Assembly: GCA_050944015.1 (NCBI GenBank)
Contig: JBMNQG010000001.1
Span: forward strand, 1 to 64,000
DNA: 64,000 nt
Direction of reading: 5' to 3'
Source of the DNA: DUOX01 sp050944015
GTDB lineage: Bacteria; Bacillota; Clostridia; Oscillospirales; Oscillospiraceae
The notes below the pieces were generated by a model. That model was not told where the DNA came from. It did no database searches and worked only from the letters and a program-made list of their open reading frames with translations. Of the stretch, positions 16,796 through 25,255 are shown one piece after another; positions within the stretch are counted from its first letter, which is position 1; the number at the start of each line of letters is the position of its first letter. The position numbers and the translations under genes were made by a program.

Positions 16796-18283
16796 CTAGC
16801 TTGAGAGCTTATCAATTCCCTGCCATATCCGGCGAAGGCTCTCGGCCTTGCCGAGTATCCAGCAAATTTCCACGGCGCCGCCGGGGGTGACGGCCTTGCC
16901 CGATACGGCAATGCGAACAGGCCACATCAGGGTGGCGTTTTTTACCCCCAGGTTTGCGGCAAGACCCGTCAGGGCATCGTGAATGGACTCCTGGCTCCAG
17001 TCGTCCAGGGCCTCCAGGGCCGGCAGGGCCGCTTTGAGCATTTCCAGGGAAATGGCCTCGTCGGTCTTGGATTTTTTATGGACGTACAGGGCACTGTCGT
17101 ATTCGGAAAGTTTGTCGAAAAAGTCCAGCTTCTCCGGTATGTCGGTCAGCTTCTCACAGCGGGGCTGGAGAAGGGCCGCAATATCCCGGGCGGAAATGCC
17201 GGGGTTTTTCACCGCCTGACGGATATAAGGCTCCGCCAAATCAGCGAATTTTTCCGCCGGCATGGCGCGGATATATTCGCTGTTGAAGTAGGTCAGCTTT
17301 TCAATATCGAAAATCGCCGGGGACCTGGATATGCCGGAGATGTCGAAGATTTTCACCAGCTCGTCCAATGAGAAGATCTCACGCTCGCCGCCGGGGCTCC
17401 AACCCAGGAGGACCACATAGTTGACAATTGCCTCCGTAAGATAGCCCTGGGCGACCAGGTCCTCGTAGGAGGGGTCGCCGTGACGCTTGGACATTTTGTT
17501 GTGGGCGTCGCGCATAACGGGCGGGCAGTGTATATACTTGGGGGGGTCCCAGCCGAAGCTCTCGTAAAGCAGCTGATACTTCGGGGTGCTGGACAGGTAC
17601 TCGGTGCCCCTGACAACGTGGGTTATTCCCATAAGGTGGTCGTCAATGACGTTTGCAAAGTTATAGGTAGGCAACCCGTCCGACTTGATGAGCACGTTAT
17701 CGTCAAGAGTTTCGTTTGCCACCGTAATGTCGCCGAATACCTCGTCGGTAAAAGTGGTGGCACCTTCCCGGGGAATTTTTTGCCGGATGACATATGGGAC
17801 GTTTTCCCGGAGTTTTTGTTCCACTTCTTCCGGAGAGAGCCTTGAGCAGCGGCCGTCATACTTGTGTATGACCTGCCCGTCGGAAACTTCCACTTCGTTT
17901 TGTTCGTCCTTATTGCAGAAACACCGGTAGGCCCCGCCCTTTCCTATGAGCAGCTCGGCATATTTCTGGTAGATTTCGCGCCGCTCCGTCTGTATATAGG
18001 GCCCGACCGGGCCGCCGATATCGGGACCTTCGTCGTGTTTCAGCCCGCACTGGGCCAGCGTGGAATATATGACCTCCGTTGCGCCTTCAATGTAGCGGTT
18101 CTGGTCGGTGTCCTCTATGCGCAGAATAAATTTTCCGCCCATGTTCCGGGCAATCAGATAGGCGTAAAGGGCTGTCCGCAGATTGCCCACATGCATATAG
18201 CCCGTAGGGCTTGGGGCGAAGCGGGTGCGCACCTCGCCTTTGGGTATTCGGGCTTCCATATCTTCAAACCATTTCATATCCAT
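16796..18283 (-). CDS. gltX: Glutamyl-tRNA synthetase
   Basis: This is 495 residues, the normal length for a class I GluRS. The HIGH-like motif reads FAPSPTGYMHVGN, the KMSKS-like loop reads NKMSKRHGD, and the DRYIEGATEVIY region matches bacterial GluRS. It charges tRNA-Glu. The C-terminal anticodon-binding domain is complete, ending in IWQGIDKLSS. A GGAGG site precedes the start, with ATG at 18283 or two codons later. A consensus promoter lies 40 bases upstream. I see no T-box leader. Confidence 0.95.
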   Translation of the reverse strand: MDMKWFEDMEARIPKGEVRTRFAPSPTGYMHVGNLRTALYAYLIARNMGGKFILRIEDTDQNRYIEGATEVIYSTLAQCGLKHDEGPDIGGPVGPYIQTERREIYQKYAELLIGKGGAYRCFCNKDEQNEVEVSDGQVIHKYDGRCSRLSPEEVEQKLRENVPYVIRQKIPREGATTFTDEVFGDITVANETLDDNVLIKSDGLPTYNFANVIDDHLMGITHVVRGTEYLSSTPKYQLLYESFGWDPPKYIHCPPVMRDAHNKMSKRHGDPSYEDLVAQGYLTEAIVNYVVLLGWSPGGEREIFSLDELVKIFDISGISRSPAIFDIEKLTYFNSEYIRAMPAEKFADLAEPYIRQAVKNPGISARDIAALLQPRCEKLTDIPEKLDFFDKLSEYDSALYVHKKSKTDEAISLEMLKAALPALEALDDWSQESIHDALTGLAANLGVKNATLMWPVRIAVSGKAVTPGGAVEICWILGKAESLRRIWQGIDKLSS

Positions 18284-18321
18284 TTTATTTTTCCTCCAGT
18301 CGGCAGGTTTAATCTTTCCCT

Positions 18322-18350
18322 ATATTATTTTAGCAAATTGCCATTGTCAA
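18322..18350 (-). promoter_or_regulatory. Sigma-A promoter of gltX
   Basis: On the minus strand TTGACA (18345-18350) is 17 bases from TAATAT (18322-18327), immediately upstream of gltX. Confidence 0.8.
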
Positions 18351-18412
18351 GTTAAACGGCGTGGGACCCTAGACCGTGGAATATGGTTTTTTTCGGTTGT
18401 ATTACCGTGATT

Positions 18413-18440
18413 TTGGTGATAAAATAAATTCAGATAAAAT
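18413..18440 (+). promoter_or_regulatory. Weak candidate promoter of the aminotransferase-trpS unit
   Basis: TTGGTG (18413-18418) and TAAAAT (18435-18440) have a 16-base spacer. The position, about 28 bases before the start codon, is right, but the -35 match is modest. Confidence 0.4.
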
Positions 18441-18467
18441 GCGACTATCACATACGGAGGTTCCGTT

Positions 18468-19655
18468 ATGATATCTGAAAAGATCATGAAACTGGTGGGA
18501 GCAAACTCCGCCATCAGGGCCATGTTTGAAGAGGGCAACCGCCTAGCCTCAATTTATGGCAGGGAGAATGTATATGATTTCTCCCTCGGAAACCCTAACT
18601 TTCCTGCCCCCCCGGAAGTCAATCAGGCGATAATTGACGTGCTTTCCAATGAAGAAAGCACCATGGTGCATGGATATATGTCCAACGCCGGCTATGAGGA
18701 TGTGCGGGCTGCCGTTGCAGAATCTCTCAACAGGCGTTTCGGCACTGACTTCAACCAGGGCAATATAATTATGACCGTGGGAGCTGCCGGCGGGCTTAAC
18801 GTTATACTCAAGACCCTGCTGAACCCAGGGGACGAGGTCATAGCCATTGCACCTTATTTTGTCGAATACGGCAACTATGTCAGCAACTACGACGGCAATC
18901 TGGTGGTCGTGAAGGCGGATCCACATACCTTCCAGCCTGACCCCGACACCATAGGAAAGGCTATTACCCGCCGCACCAAGGCCATAATTATAAATTCTCC
19001 AAACAACCCGACGGGCGTCATCTATTCCGAAGGCACCATCCGCAGCCTTGCCGCCGTACTGGAGGCCAAGCAGAAGGAATACGGCAGCTCCATCTACATC
19101 ATATCGGACGAGCCCTACAGGGAACTGGCCTTTGACGGAGCGGAAGTTCCCTGGCTCACAGAGTTTTATAAGAATACCGTTGTGTGCTACTCCTGGTCCA
19201 AGTCGCTGTCTCTGCCGGGAGAGCGTATCGGCTATCTGGTGATTCCCTCGGAGGTGGAAGATTTTGAGCTGGTTTACGGGGGAGCCACCATTGCCAACCG
19301 GGTGCTGGGCTTTGTAAACGCCCCCTCTCTTATGCAAAGGGCTGTTGCCCGCTGCCTGGACGCAAAGGTCAACGTGGCGGCCTATGACGCAAACCGCCAG
19401 CTTCTTTTCAACGGCCTGACGGATGCAGGATTTAAGTGCGTATATCCCTCCGGCGGCTTCTATATATGGCTCAAGTCTCCCGTGGATGACGAAAAGGAAT
19501 TCGTAGCCGCCGCCAAGAAGTTTAATATTCTAATGGTTCCTGGCTCATCCTTCGCATGGCCGGGCTACGTGCGTCTTGCATATTGCGTCAGCCCCGACAT
19601 GATAAGGAGATCCTTGCCTGCTTTCAAGAGGCTAGCTGAAAAATACGGACTTTAA
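18468..19655 (+). CDS. PLP-dependent class I/II aminotransferase (AspC-like)
   Basis: This 395-residue protein has the type I fold landmarks. These are the cofactor-binding GAAGGLNVILKTLL segment, the NSPNNPTGVIY loop, the SDEPYREL aspartate and the catalytic lysine in SWSKSLSLPGERIGY. Homologues in clostridia are annotated as aspartate or broad-specificity amino acid aminotransferases, so the exact substrate is open. CGGAGG precedes the ATG. trpS follows after 20 bases, probably co-transcribed. Confidence 0.88.
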   Translation: MISEKIMKLVGANSAIRAMFEEGNRLASIYGRENVYDFSLGNPNFPAPPEVNQAIIDVLSNEESTMVHGYMSNAGYEDVRAAVAESLNRRFGTDFNQGNIIMTVGAAGGLNVILKTLLNPGDEVIAIAPYFVEYGNYVSNYDGNLVVVKADPHTFQPDPDTIGKAITRRTKAIIINSPNNPTGVIYSEGTIRSLAAVLEAKQKEYGSSIYIISDEPYRELAFDGAEVPWLTEFYKNTVVCYSWSKSLSLPGERIGYLVIPSEVEDFELVYGGATIANRVLGFVNAPSLMQRAVARCLDAKVNVAAYDANRQLLFNGLTDAGFKCVYPSGGFYIWLKSPVDDEKEFVAAAKKFNILMVPGSSFAWPGYVRLAYCVSPDMIRRSLPAFKRLAEKYGL

Positions 19656-19675
19656 TTGGCAAAGGACGGAATAAC

Positions 19676-20674
19676 ATGGACAGTAAAAAAACAATCTTCT
19701 CCGGAATCCAGCCCAGCGGCTCCCTGACCCTGGGTTCCTATCTGGGTGCAATCAAACATTGGGTTGAGTTGTCCGAGGACTATAACTGCTATTACTGCAT
19801 AGTGGACATGCACGCGATAACCGTCAGGCACACTCCAGCGGAGCTGCGCCGCTGCACCCTTGAGCAGCTTGCCCAGTATATAGCGTGCGGCCTCGACCCG
19901 GAAAAAAACACTATTTTTATTCAAAGCCACGTCCCTGCCCATGCGGAGCTGTGTTGGGTTTTAAACTGCTACGCAATGTTCGGCGAGCTGAGCCGCATGA
20001 CACAGTTTAAGGACAAGAGCGCGAAGAATGCCGACAACATAAACGCCGGTCTGTTTACCTATCCCGTGCTTATGGCCGCGGACATTCTCCTTTACAACAC
20101 GGATTTGGTGCCCGTAGGCAGTGACCAGAAGCAGCACGTGGAGCTGGCCAGGGATATCGCCAACCGCTTTAACGGCATTTACGGCAATGTTTTTACAATT
20201 CCGGAGCCCTATATTCCAAAAGTGGGAGCCCGGATTATGAGCCTTTCCAGCCCCGAGAAAAAGATGTCCAAGTCCGACGAGGATACGGGCGGATGCGTGT
20301 ACCTTATGCAGTCGCCGGAGGAAATCATGCGCAATTTCAAGCGGGCGGTAACCGACAGCGAGACCTGCGTCCGCTATGATGTGGAGAATAAACCGGGAAT
20401 ATCGAATCTTATGCAGATATACTCCGCAGTTACGGGAAAGAGCTTTCAGGATATTGAGGTGGAGTTTGCCGGCCGCGGATACGGTGAGTTTAAGATTGCC
20501 GTAGCGGAATCGGTAATAGAAATGTGGCGACCCATAAGGGAAGAAGCCCAGCGCCTTATAAACGACAAGGCCTATTTGGAAAGCGTCTACAAGCTGGGCG
20601 CAGAAAAGGCAGAACAGGTTGCCGGAAAAACTCTTAGAAAGGTGTATAAAAAACTGGGGTTTGTCGCCCGATAG
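19676..20674 (+). CDS. trpS: Tryptophanyl-tRNA synthetase
   Basis: This is 332 residues, the usual size. The class I signature appears as IQPSGSLTLGSYLGA (HIGH replaced by the TrpS-type TLGS) and KMSKSDED. The motif DLVPVGSDQKQHVELARDIA binds tryptophanyl-adenylate and is characteristic of TrpRS. It charges tRNA-Trp. The next gene starts 17 bases after the stop. Confidence 0.95.
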   Translation: MDSKKTIFSGIQPSGSLTLGSYLGAIKHWVELSEDYNCYYCIVDMHAITVRHTPAELRRCTLEQLAQYIACGLDPEKNTIFIQSHVPAHAELCWVLNCYAMFGELSRMTQFKDKSAKNADNINAGLFTYPVLMAADILLYNTDLVPVGSDQKQHVELARDIANRFNGIYGNVFTIPEPYIPKVGARIMSLSSPEKKMSKSDEDTGGCVYLMQSPEEIMRNFKRAVTDSETCVRYDVENKPGISNLMQIYSAVTGKSFQDIEVEFAGRGYGEFKIAVAESVIEMWRPIREEAQRLINDKAYLESVYKLGAEKAEQVAGKTLRKVYKKLGFVAR

Positions 20675-20690
20675 ACACAGGAGAAGAAGT

Positions 20691-21800
20691 ATGTTATTAG
20701 AGATAGAGCTTTGGGCCAAAGTGCTGCTGGCCATTGGTGTTGCAATGGCTATCAGTTTCACTGCCACACCCATTGCCAAAACCTTTGCGCAAAAAATTGG
20801 TGCAATTGACATGCCCGGTGAGGCCAGGCGCGTCCATGACCATCCCATTCCCAGGATGGGTGGCCTCGCTATATTTCTTGGATTCATACTCAGCGTGGTG
20901 CTTTTTGCCGACATAACCCGCCAGGTTCAGGGAATGCTCCTTGGCGCAATAATCATTGTGGCTGTTGGCGCCATAGACGACATAATCTCCCTCAGAGCCT
21001 GGGTTAAGTTCATATTTCAGATTGTCGCCGCGGTTGTCGTGGTTATGCACGGCGTGGTTATCGAAGTGCTCATGAACCCAAACATTTTCAGCGACACCGA
21101 GCATCTGGTGCTAGGCATCCTTTCCATACCGATAACCATAATCTGGATTGTGGCCATTACCAATTCCGTGAATCTTATAGACGGCCTGGACGGACTGGCA
21201 GTGGGAGTTTCCGCCATCGGGTCCGTGACCATGCTGGTTATAGCCCTGGTGGTTTCCGAAGGGAACGTGGCGGTGGTGCTGGCGGCCCTGGTGGGTGCCT
21301 GCCTAGGGTTCATGCCCTATAACCTCAACCCCGCCAAAATCTTTATGGGGGACACGGGAGCCCTGCTTTTAGGCTATGTCCTGGCCACTGCGTCCGTCAT
21401 GGGGATGTTTAAGTTTTACGCCGTGGTATCCTTTGCCGTTCCGGTGCTGGCCCTGGCCGTCCCCCTGTGCGACACAGTCTTTGCATTTACAAGAAGGCTA
21501 TTAAAGGGCCAGAACCCCATGAAGCCTGACAGGGGACACTTCCACCACAGACTGATAGACATGGGCTTGAGCCAGAAGCAGGCGGTGGCGATTCTGTATG
21601 CCATCAGCGCGGTTTTGGGGCTCGCCGCCGTAGTGATGGCCACAACGGAGGAACTTAAGCTGATAATTTTTGTATTCGCCTTCCTGCTGGCCGGGTTTAT
21701 TTGGCTCTTCGTCACCAAAAGCAGAACCAACGGTAACGGTGAAAACAATAAAACGGCCCCGGAGCATAAGGACGAGGGCCGGGAGGACAAAAATGCGTAA
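20691..21800 (+). CDS. tagO: Undecaprenyl-phosphate GlcNAc-1-phosphate transferase (TagO/WecA)
   Basis: A polytopic membrane enzyme of 369 residues with the family's catalytic aspartates in VGAIDDI and NSVNLIDGLDGLAVG. It also has MGDTGALLLGY, and the GHFHHRL motif that marks WecA/TagO rather than MraY. It transfers GlcNAc-1-phosphate to the lipid carrier, the first step of wall teichoic acid or similar glycopolymer synthesis. ATG 20691 follows CAGGAGAAG; an in-frame upstream extension would overlap trpS. It overlaps the epimerase gene by eight bases, tying together two steps of the same linkage-unit pathway. Confidence 0.9.
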   Translation: MLLEIELWAKVLLAIGVAMAISFTATPIAKTFAQKIGAIDMPGEARRVHDHPIPRMGGLAIFLGFILSVVLFADITRQVQGMLLGAIIIVAVGAIDDIISLRAWVKFIFQIVAAVVVVMHGVVIEVLMNPNIFSDTEHLVLGILSIPITIIWIVAITNSVNLIDGLDGLAVGVSAIGSVTMLVIALVVSEGNVAVVLAALVGACLGFMPYNLNPAKIFMGDTGALLLGYVLATASVMGMFKFYAVVSFAVPVLALAVPLCDTVFAFTRRLLKGQNPMKPDRGHFHHRLIDMGLSQKQAVAILYAISAVLGLAAVVMATTEELKLIIFVFAFLLAGFIWLFVTKSRTNGNGENNKTAPEHKDEGREDKNA

Positions 21801-22944
21801 AAAAATAAAAGTCATGTCGGTATTCGGCACAAGGCCGGAGGCAATTAAGATGGCCCCCCTGGTGCTGGAACTTCAGCGAAGGCAGGAAATTGAAAGCCTG
21901 GTGTGCGTCACCGCCCAGCACAGGGAAATGCTGGACTCGGTTCTGGACTTCTTTAAAATAACGCCCGAATACGACCTTAATATTATGGAACACGGCCAAA
22001 ACCTTGTGGACATCACTACAAGAGCCATGGACGGCCTCTACAGGGTTTACGCCGAAGCGAAACCGGACCTGGTCCTGGTGCACGGCGACACCTCCAGCAC
22101 CTTTGCAGGAGCCCTGGCGGCCTTTTACGCCCAGATTCCCGTGGGGCATGTGGAAGCCGGGCTGCGCACTTATGACAGGTATTCGCCTTATCCCGAAGAG
22201 ATGAACCGCTGCCTGGTGGCAAGGCTGGCCGAATATCACTTCGCGCCCACCGCTCAAAATGCTGAAAACCTCCGCCGGGAGGGCGTTACCAAGGGCGTCT
22301 TTGTTACCGGCAACACGGTAATCGACGCCATGGCCTACACCGTCGGGGGAGAAAGGGAGTTTTCCAATCCCCTCCTGCGGCAGATAGACTTTGCTGGCAG
22401 GCGGGTTATCGCAATGACCTGCCACCGGCGCGAAAACTACGGGGCGCCCATGGACAGCATTTTTGCGGCGGTGCGGGATATTGTTCAGAACTTTGAGGAC
22501 GTTGAGGTAGTCTATCCTGTGCATCCCAGCCCCGTTGTCCAGGAGGCGGCGGAGCGAAACCTTAAAGGCGTGCCTAGAGTTCACCTTATAGAGCCTCTGG
22601 ATGCCATGGAGATGCACAGGCTTATTGATAAAAGCTATATGGTGATGACCGACTCCGGAGGATTGCAGGAGGAAGCCCCCGCTTTAGGAAAACCGGTACT
22701 GGTCCTGCGGAAGGAAACGGAGCGCCCCGAGGCCGTCATGGCCGGAACCGTGGAGCTTGCCGGGGTGGAGCGGGGGCGCATATTTAAGCTTGCCTCGGAG
22801 CTTCTTACGGACAGCGAAAAGTACAGGAGAATGGCAAGGGCGGTAAACCCCTATGGGGACGGCAGGGCCTGCCATAGGATAGCTGACGCCATACTTTACA
22901 GTTTTGGCTTCAGCCGCCGGAAACCGGAGGATTTTGCCGTATGA
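21793..22944 (+). CDS. wecB: UDP-N-acetylglucosamine 2-epimerase (non-hydrolysing)
   Basis: This is 383 residues with the MnaA/WecB landmarks VFGTRPEAIKMAPLV, VHGDTSS, GHVEAGLRT and TDSGGLQEEAPALGKPVL. It interconverts UDP-GlcNAc and UDP-ManNAc; ManNAc is the second sugar of the teichoic acid linkage unit that TagO starts. ATG 21793, after GGGAGGACA, overlaps the tagO end. The frame remains open upstream only within tagO. Confidence 0.93.
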   Translation: MRKKIKVMSVFGTRPEAIKMAPLVLELQRRQEIESLVCVTAQHREMLDSVLDFFKITPEYDLNIMEHGQNLVDITTRAMDGLYRVYAEAKPDLVLVHGDTSSTFAGALAAFYAQIPVGHVEAGLRTYDRYSPYPEEMNRCLVARLAEYHFAPTAQNAENLRREGVTKGVFVTGNTVIDAMAYTVGGEREFSNPLLRQIDFAGRRVIAMTCHRRENYGAPMDSIFAAVRDIVQNFEDVEVVYPVHPSPVVQEAAERNLKGVPRVHLIEPLDAMEMHRLIDKSYMVMTDSGGLQEEAPALGKPVLVLRKETERPEAVMAGTVELAGVERGRIFKLASELLTDSEKYRRMARAVNPYGDGRACHRIADAILYSFGFSRRKPEDFAV

Positions 22945-23666
22945 AAAGGAAAGTCCCTCTGCTCATTGCTGTCGTTCTGGCAGCAGCGGTGCTGGTGCTG
23001 ATAATGTCCAGATACGGCCGGAGTATCGATGCGGCTACTCCTGCGGTGGTGCTGCCCTCCGCGGTGGTAGGAGAAAACATGGACCAGCAGCCGGACGGGC
23101 AGGGCGGAGGAGCCCAGAGGGCCGAGGTTACGCCCGAGACGGTCCAGGCGGTCCTGGCGACTATAAGCCGGGCTGACAGCTATTCCCGCTCCTTGACCGT
23201 TGAGAGTTTCTATGAGGGCGGAAGCAGCAAAATAGCGCTAAACGTGTGGGTGAGGGGCGGCAGCGTCAGGATAACCGAGACCGGCCGGGGGCAAACAAAG
23301 AACGTGCTGATTCTGGATGACGAGGTTTACATATGGTATGAGGACAGCTCTAATCGCTACGTGGGAAGCCTGTCCCAGGGCGACGCGGACAAATACCAGC
23401 ATATCCTGACCTATGAGGACATACTAAAACTTGACCCGGAGCAGATTACCGATGCCGGATATACGGAATACGGCGGTGAATCCTGCATTTTTGCGGAGTA
23501 CAGCACCGGCACGCTGGGCTACATGTACCGGATATATGTGTCTGTGAAAACCGGCCTGCTTATGGGCGCGGAGTCCTACGACGGCGACAATGTGGTCTAC
23601 CGCATGACTTCCGACACGCCGGACATTTCCACCCCTCCAGAAGAGGTTTTCGCGCTGCCGTCATAG
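22941..23666 (+). CDS. Membrane-anchored protein of unknown function
   Basis: 241 residues with an N-terminal hydrophobic anchor (LLIAVVLAAAVLVLIM), a short Gly/Gln-rich linker and an exported beta-rich domain from about residue 60. Strands such as SYSRSLTVESFYEG and IALNVWVRGGSVRIT recall the LolA/RseB-like lipoprotein-binding fold, but that is inference from pattern only. The start overlaps the epimerase stop as ATGA, so it is translated with tagO and wecB and may act at the cell surface in polymer assembly or sensing. Confidence 0.7.
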   Translation: MKRKVPLLIAVVLAAAVLVLIMSRYGRSIDAATPAVVLPSAVVGENMDQQPDGQGGGAQRAEVTPETVQAVLATISRADSYSRSLTVESFYEGGSSKIALNVWVRGGSVRITETGRGQTKNVLILDDEVYIWYEDSSNRYVGSLSQGDADKYQHILTYEDILKLDPEQITDAGYTEYGGESCIFAEYSTGTLGYMYRIYVSVKTGLLMGAESYDGDNVVYRMTSDTPDISTPPEEVFALPS

Positions 23667-23710
23667 TTTCCGCCGGATTGGTGTCTTAAAATAGTCCTGA
23701 ATATAATTGA

Positions 23711-23753
23711 GGGGCGGCCCGTGGGCGGCAGTTTGCCTCTTATTGGCCGCTCC
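23711..23753. terminator. Weak inverted repeat between converging genes
   Basis: GGGGCGGCC (23711-23719) can pair with GGCCGCTCC (23745-23753) across a 25-base loop with one G-U pair. It lies in the short gap between the converging genes ending at 23666 and 23754. Confidence 0.3.
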
Positions 23754-24092
23754 CTATAAAAACAACAATACGCCGAGGATTATCAGCAGTTCAATATCGC
23801 CGCTTTCTTTATATAGAAAAAGCAATATTAGTATAAGAAGGATGTCTTCGGTCTCCAAATTCCCAATGCCCAGGTTTTTCAGGAAGACTCTAAAATCTGG
23901 GAAGCCAAAGCCCGGAAAGTGCGGGCTGTGCTTATGCTTGTGAGGCACAGGATTTCGGCTGTGTCCCTGAATCAAAGCCGGCGGGCCGGCGTTTTTGCCT
24001 GCCGCCACAGGCGCCGATGCCCTTTGCTGTTCTCTCGGTTCCATGACTCTTACGAAGCTCCCGCTGTTTCCCTTGTACTTTTTATAAGCCAT
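23754..24092 (-). CDS. Small basic protein with hydrophobic C-terminal hairpin, unknown function
   Basis: 112 residues from ATG 24092, which follows GAGGAAAGAAGG; the frame is open to 24116. The N-terminal two thirds are basic and rich in Pro, His and Gly (HKHKHSPHFPGFG). The last 35 residues form two very hydrophobic stretches split by YKESGD, likely a membrane hairpin. I do not recognise a family, though similar Leu/Ile-rich tails occur in small proteins of spore-forming clostridia. It is the last of three small genes that overlap or abut. Confidence 0.6.
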   Translation of the reverse strand: MAYKKYKGNSGSFVRVMEPREQQRASAPVAAGKNAGPPALIQGHSRNPVPHKHKHSPHFPGFGFPDFRVFLKNLGIGNLETEDILLILILLFLYKESGDIELLIILGVLLFL

Positions 24093-24450
24093 CCTTCTTT
24101 CCTCCATATTCTGCAAGCGCTATTTGCGCCACCTTTGCCATTTTGGCAACCTGTATTGCCTTATCTATTTTTTCCCGGCGTTTTTCCGAAAGATATGGTT
24201 TCATAGCCTCCAGAAGGTCATGCTTGTTGAAGCTGTTTTCCGCTCGTGATATTAGTCGGCCTATAGAGGACAGCATTGCCGGATCTATTCCTCCCAATGA
24301 AGCCAGGGCATTGCCCGGATCGGGGCTTCCAGCGCCGGATGTATCCTTTTGATTACCGCCGTTCATAATGGACGCCGCCATCTGCACAATCTTGTTCATT
24401 TCTTCAGGATTGTTTAATATGCTGTTGATTTTATCCTCAAGTTCGCTCAC
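24082..24450 (-). CDS. Small helical protein, unknown function
   Basis: 122 residues, predicted largely helical and without signal peptide or membrane segment. The N-terminus (ELEDKINSILNNPEEMNKIVQ) resembles in character that of the 80-residue product encoded just upstream. The C-terminal part (KPYLSEKRREKIDKAIQVAKM) is basic and amphipathic. It overlaps the next gene's start by about 11 bases, indicating coupled translation. I do not recognise it. Confidence 0.6.
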   Translation of the reverse strand: MSELEDKINSILNNPEEMNKIVQMAASIMNGGNQKDTSGAGSPDPGNALASLGGIDPAMLSSIGRLISRAENSFNKHDLLEAMKPYLSEKRREKIDKAIQVAKMAKVAQIALAEYGGKKDGL

Positions 24451-24466
24451 GGCAGCAAGCCCCCCT

Positions 24467-24709
24467 TTATTTTGTATTGAATTCTTTGGATAGCAGGGCA
24501 GCCAGCCGTTTACCCTCTTCAGTGCTCAGCACCTGAGCGAGGGTTTTCTGCAGCGTTGCCATGTCTCCGCTTTTGGCCGCCTGTTCCACCGACCGGGCAT
24601 CGATAATTTTGCTAAGTTTTTGGGCCTCCGGGGAATTCATGGCAGCTTTAATCTTGTCCGCGTTGCCGCTGTTCATCAGCATTCTGCGAATTTCATTCAG
24701 ATCCTTCAT
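24467..24709 (-). CDS. Small helical protein, unknown function
   Basis: 80 residues, all helical by composition, beginning KDLNEIRRMLMNSGNADKI and containing SPEAQKLSKIIDARSVEQA. GGAGGAACAGGCG lies upstream of the ATG. It is the first gene of the three-gene cluster 24709-23754. No enzymatic or DNA-binding motif is visible. The length and charge would fit an assembly or adaptor protein. Confidence 0.6.
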   Translation of the reverse strand: MKDLNEIRRMLMNSGNADKIKAAMNSPEAQKLSKIIDARSVEQAAKSGDMATLQKTLAQVLSTEEGKRLAALLSKEFNTK

Positions 24710-24777
24710 TCGCCTGTTCCTCCTTTGGCGATGTCTCGCTATACTTCATATTATTCATTTATTGTATTGAGGTGCAT

Positions 24778-25251
24778 ATGAGAGTAGCTGTTTTTTCAGA
24801 TTCTCACGGCAGGATTGACAAAATGATTCACGCCCTGCAAAGCTGGCGGCCGGATTTGATTGTTCATCTGGGCGACTATGCCCGAGATGCGGAGCACCTA
24901 AAAAAGGAATTTCCCCAGACGCCTGTCAGGGCAGTCCGGGGAAACTGCGATATTAGATCATATGCGTTGGAAAAGGATTTTTTTGATATCGGCCAGGTAA
25001 AGGTGTTCATCACCCACGGCCACATATACGGAGTAAAACGAAGCCTTGACGCGCTGCTCAACGCTGCCTACTTCTCCGGCGCCCGGGTGGCGCTTTACGG
25101 GCACACCCACATTGCCCATTGCCGGCAGATAGGGGGGCTTTGGGTGATAAACCCTGGCTCCGCCGGGCAGGGCATGAAGCCTTCCTACGCCAGATTGGAA
25201 ATTGGGGAAGACGGCAGCGTAAACTGCCAAATAGTGCCCATTAATATTTGA
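24778..25251 (+). CDS. YfcE/MJ0936-type metallophosphoesterase
   Basis: A compact 158-residue calcineurin-like phosphodiesterase with all metal-binding motifs: FSDSHG, HLGDYARD, GNCD, ITHGH and GHTHI. Family members hydrolyse small phosphodiesters or cyclic nucleotides in vitro. The physiological substrate is not known. ATG 24778 follows TTGAGG; GTG 24772 is an alternative two codons earlier. It is divergent from the small-protein trio. Confidence 0.88.
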   Translation: MRVAVFSDSHGRIDKMIHALQSWRPDLIVHLGDYARDAEHLKKEFPQTPVRAVRGNCDIRSYALEKDFFDIGQVKVFITHGHIYGVKRSLDALLNAAYFSGARVALYGHTHIAHCRQIGGLWVINPGSAGQGMKPSYARLEIGEDGSVNCQIVPINI

Positions 25252-25255
25252 GTGG

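Noticed and set aside
18284..18467. T-box leader before gltX or the aminotransferase-trpS unit
   Set aside because: The leaders are too short and have no T-box sequence or terminator/antiterminator pair.
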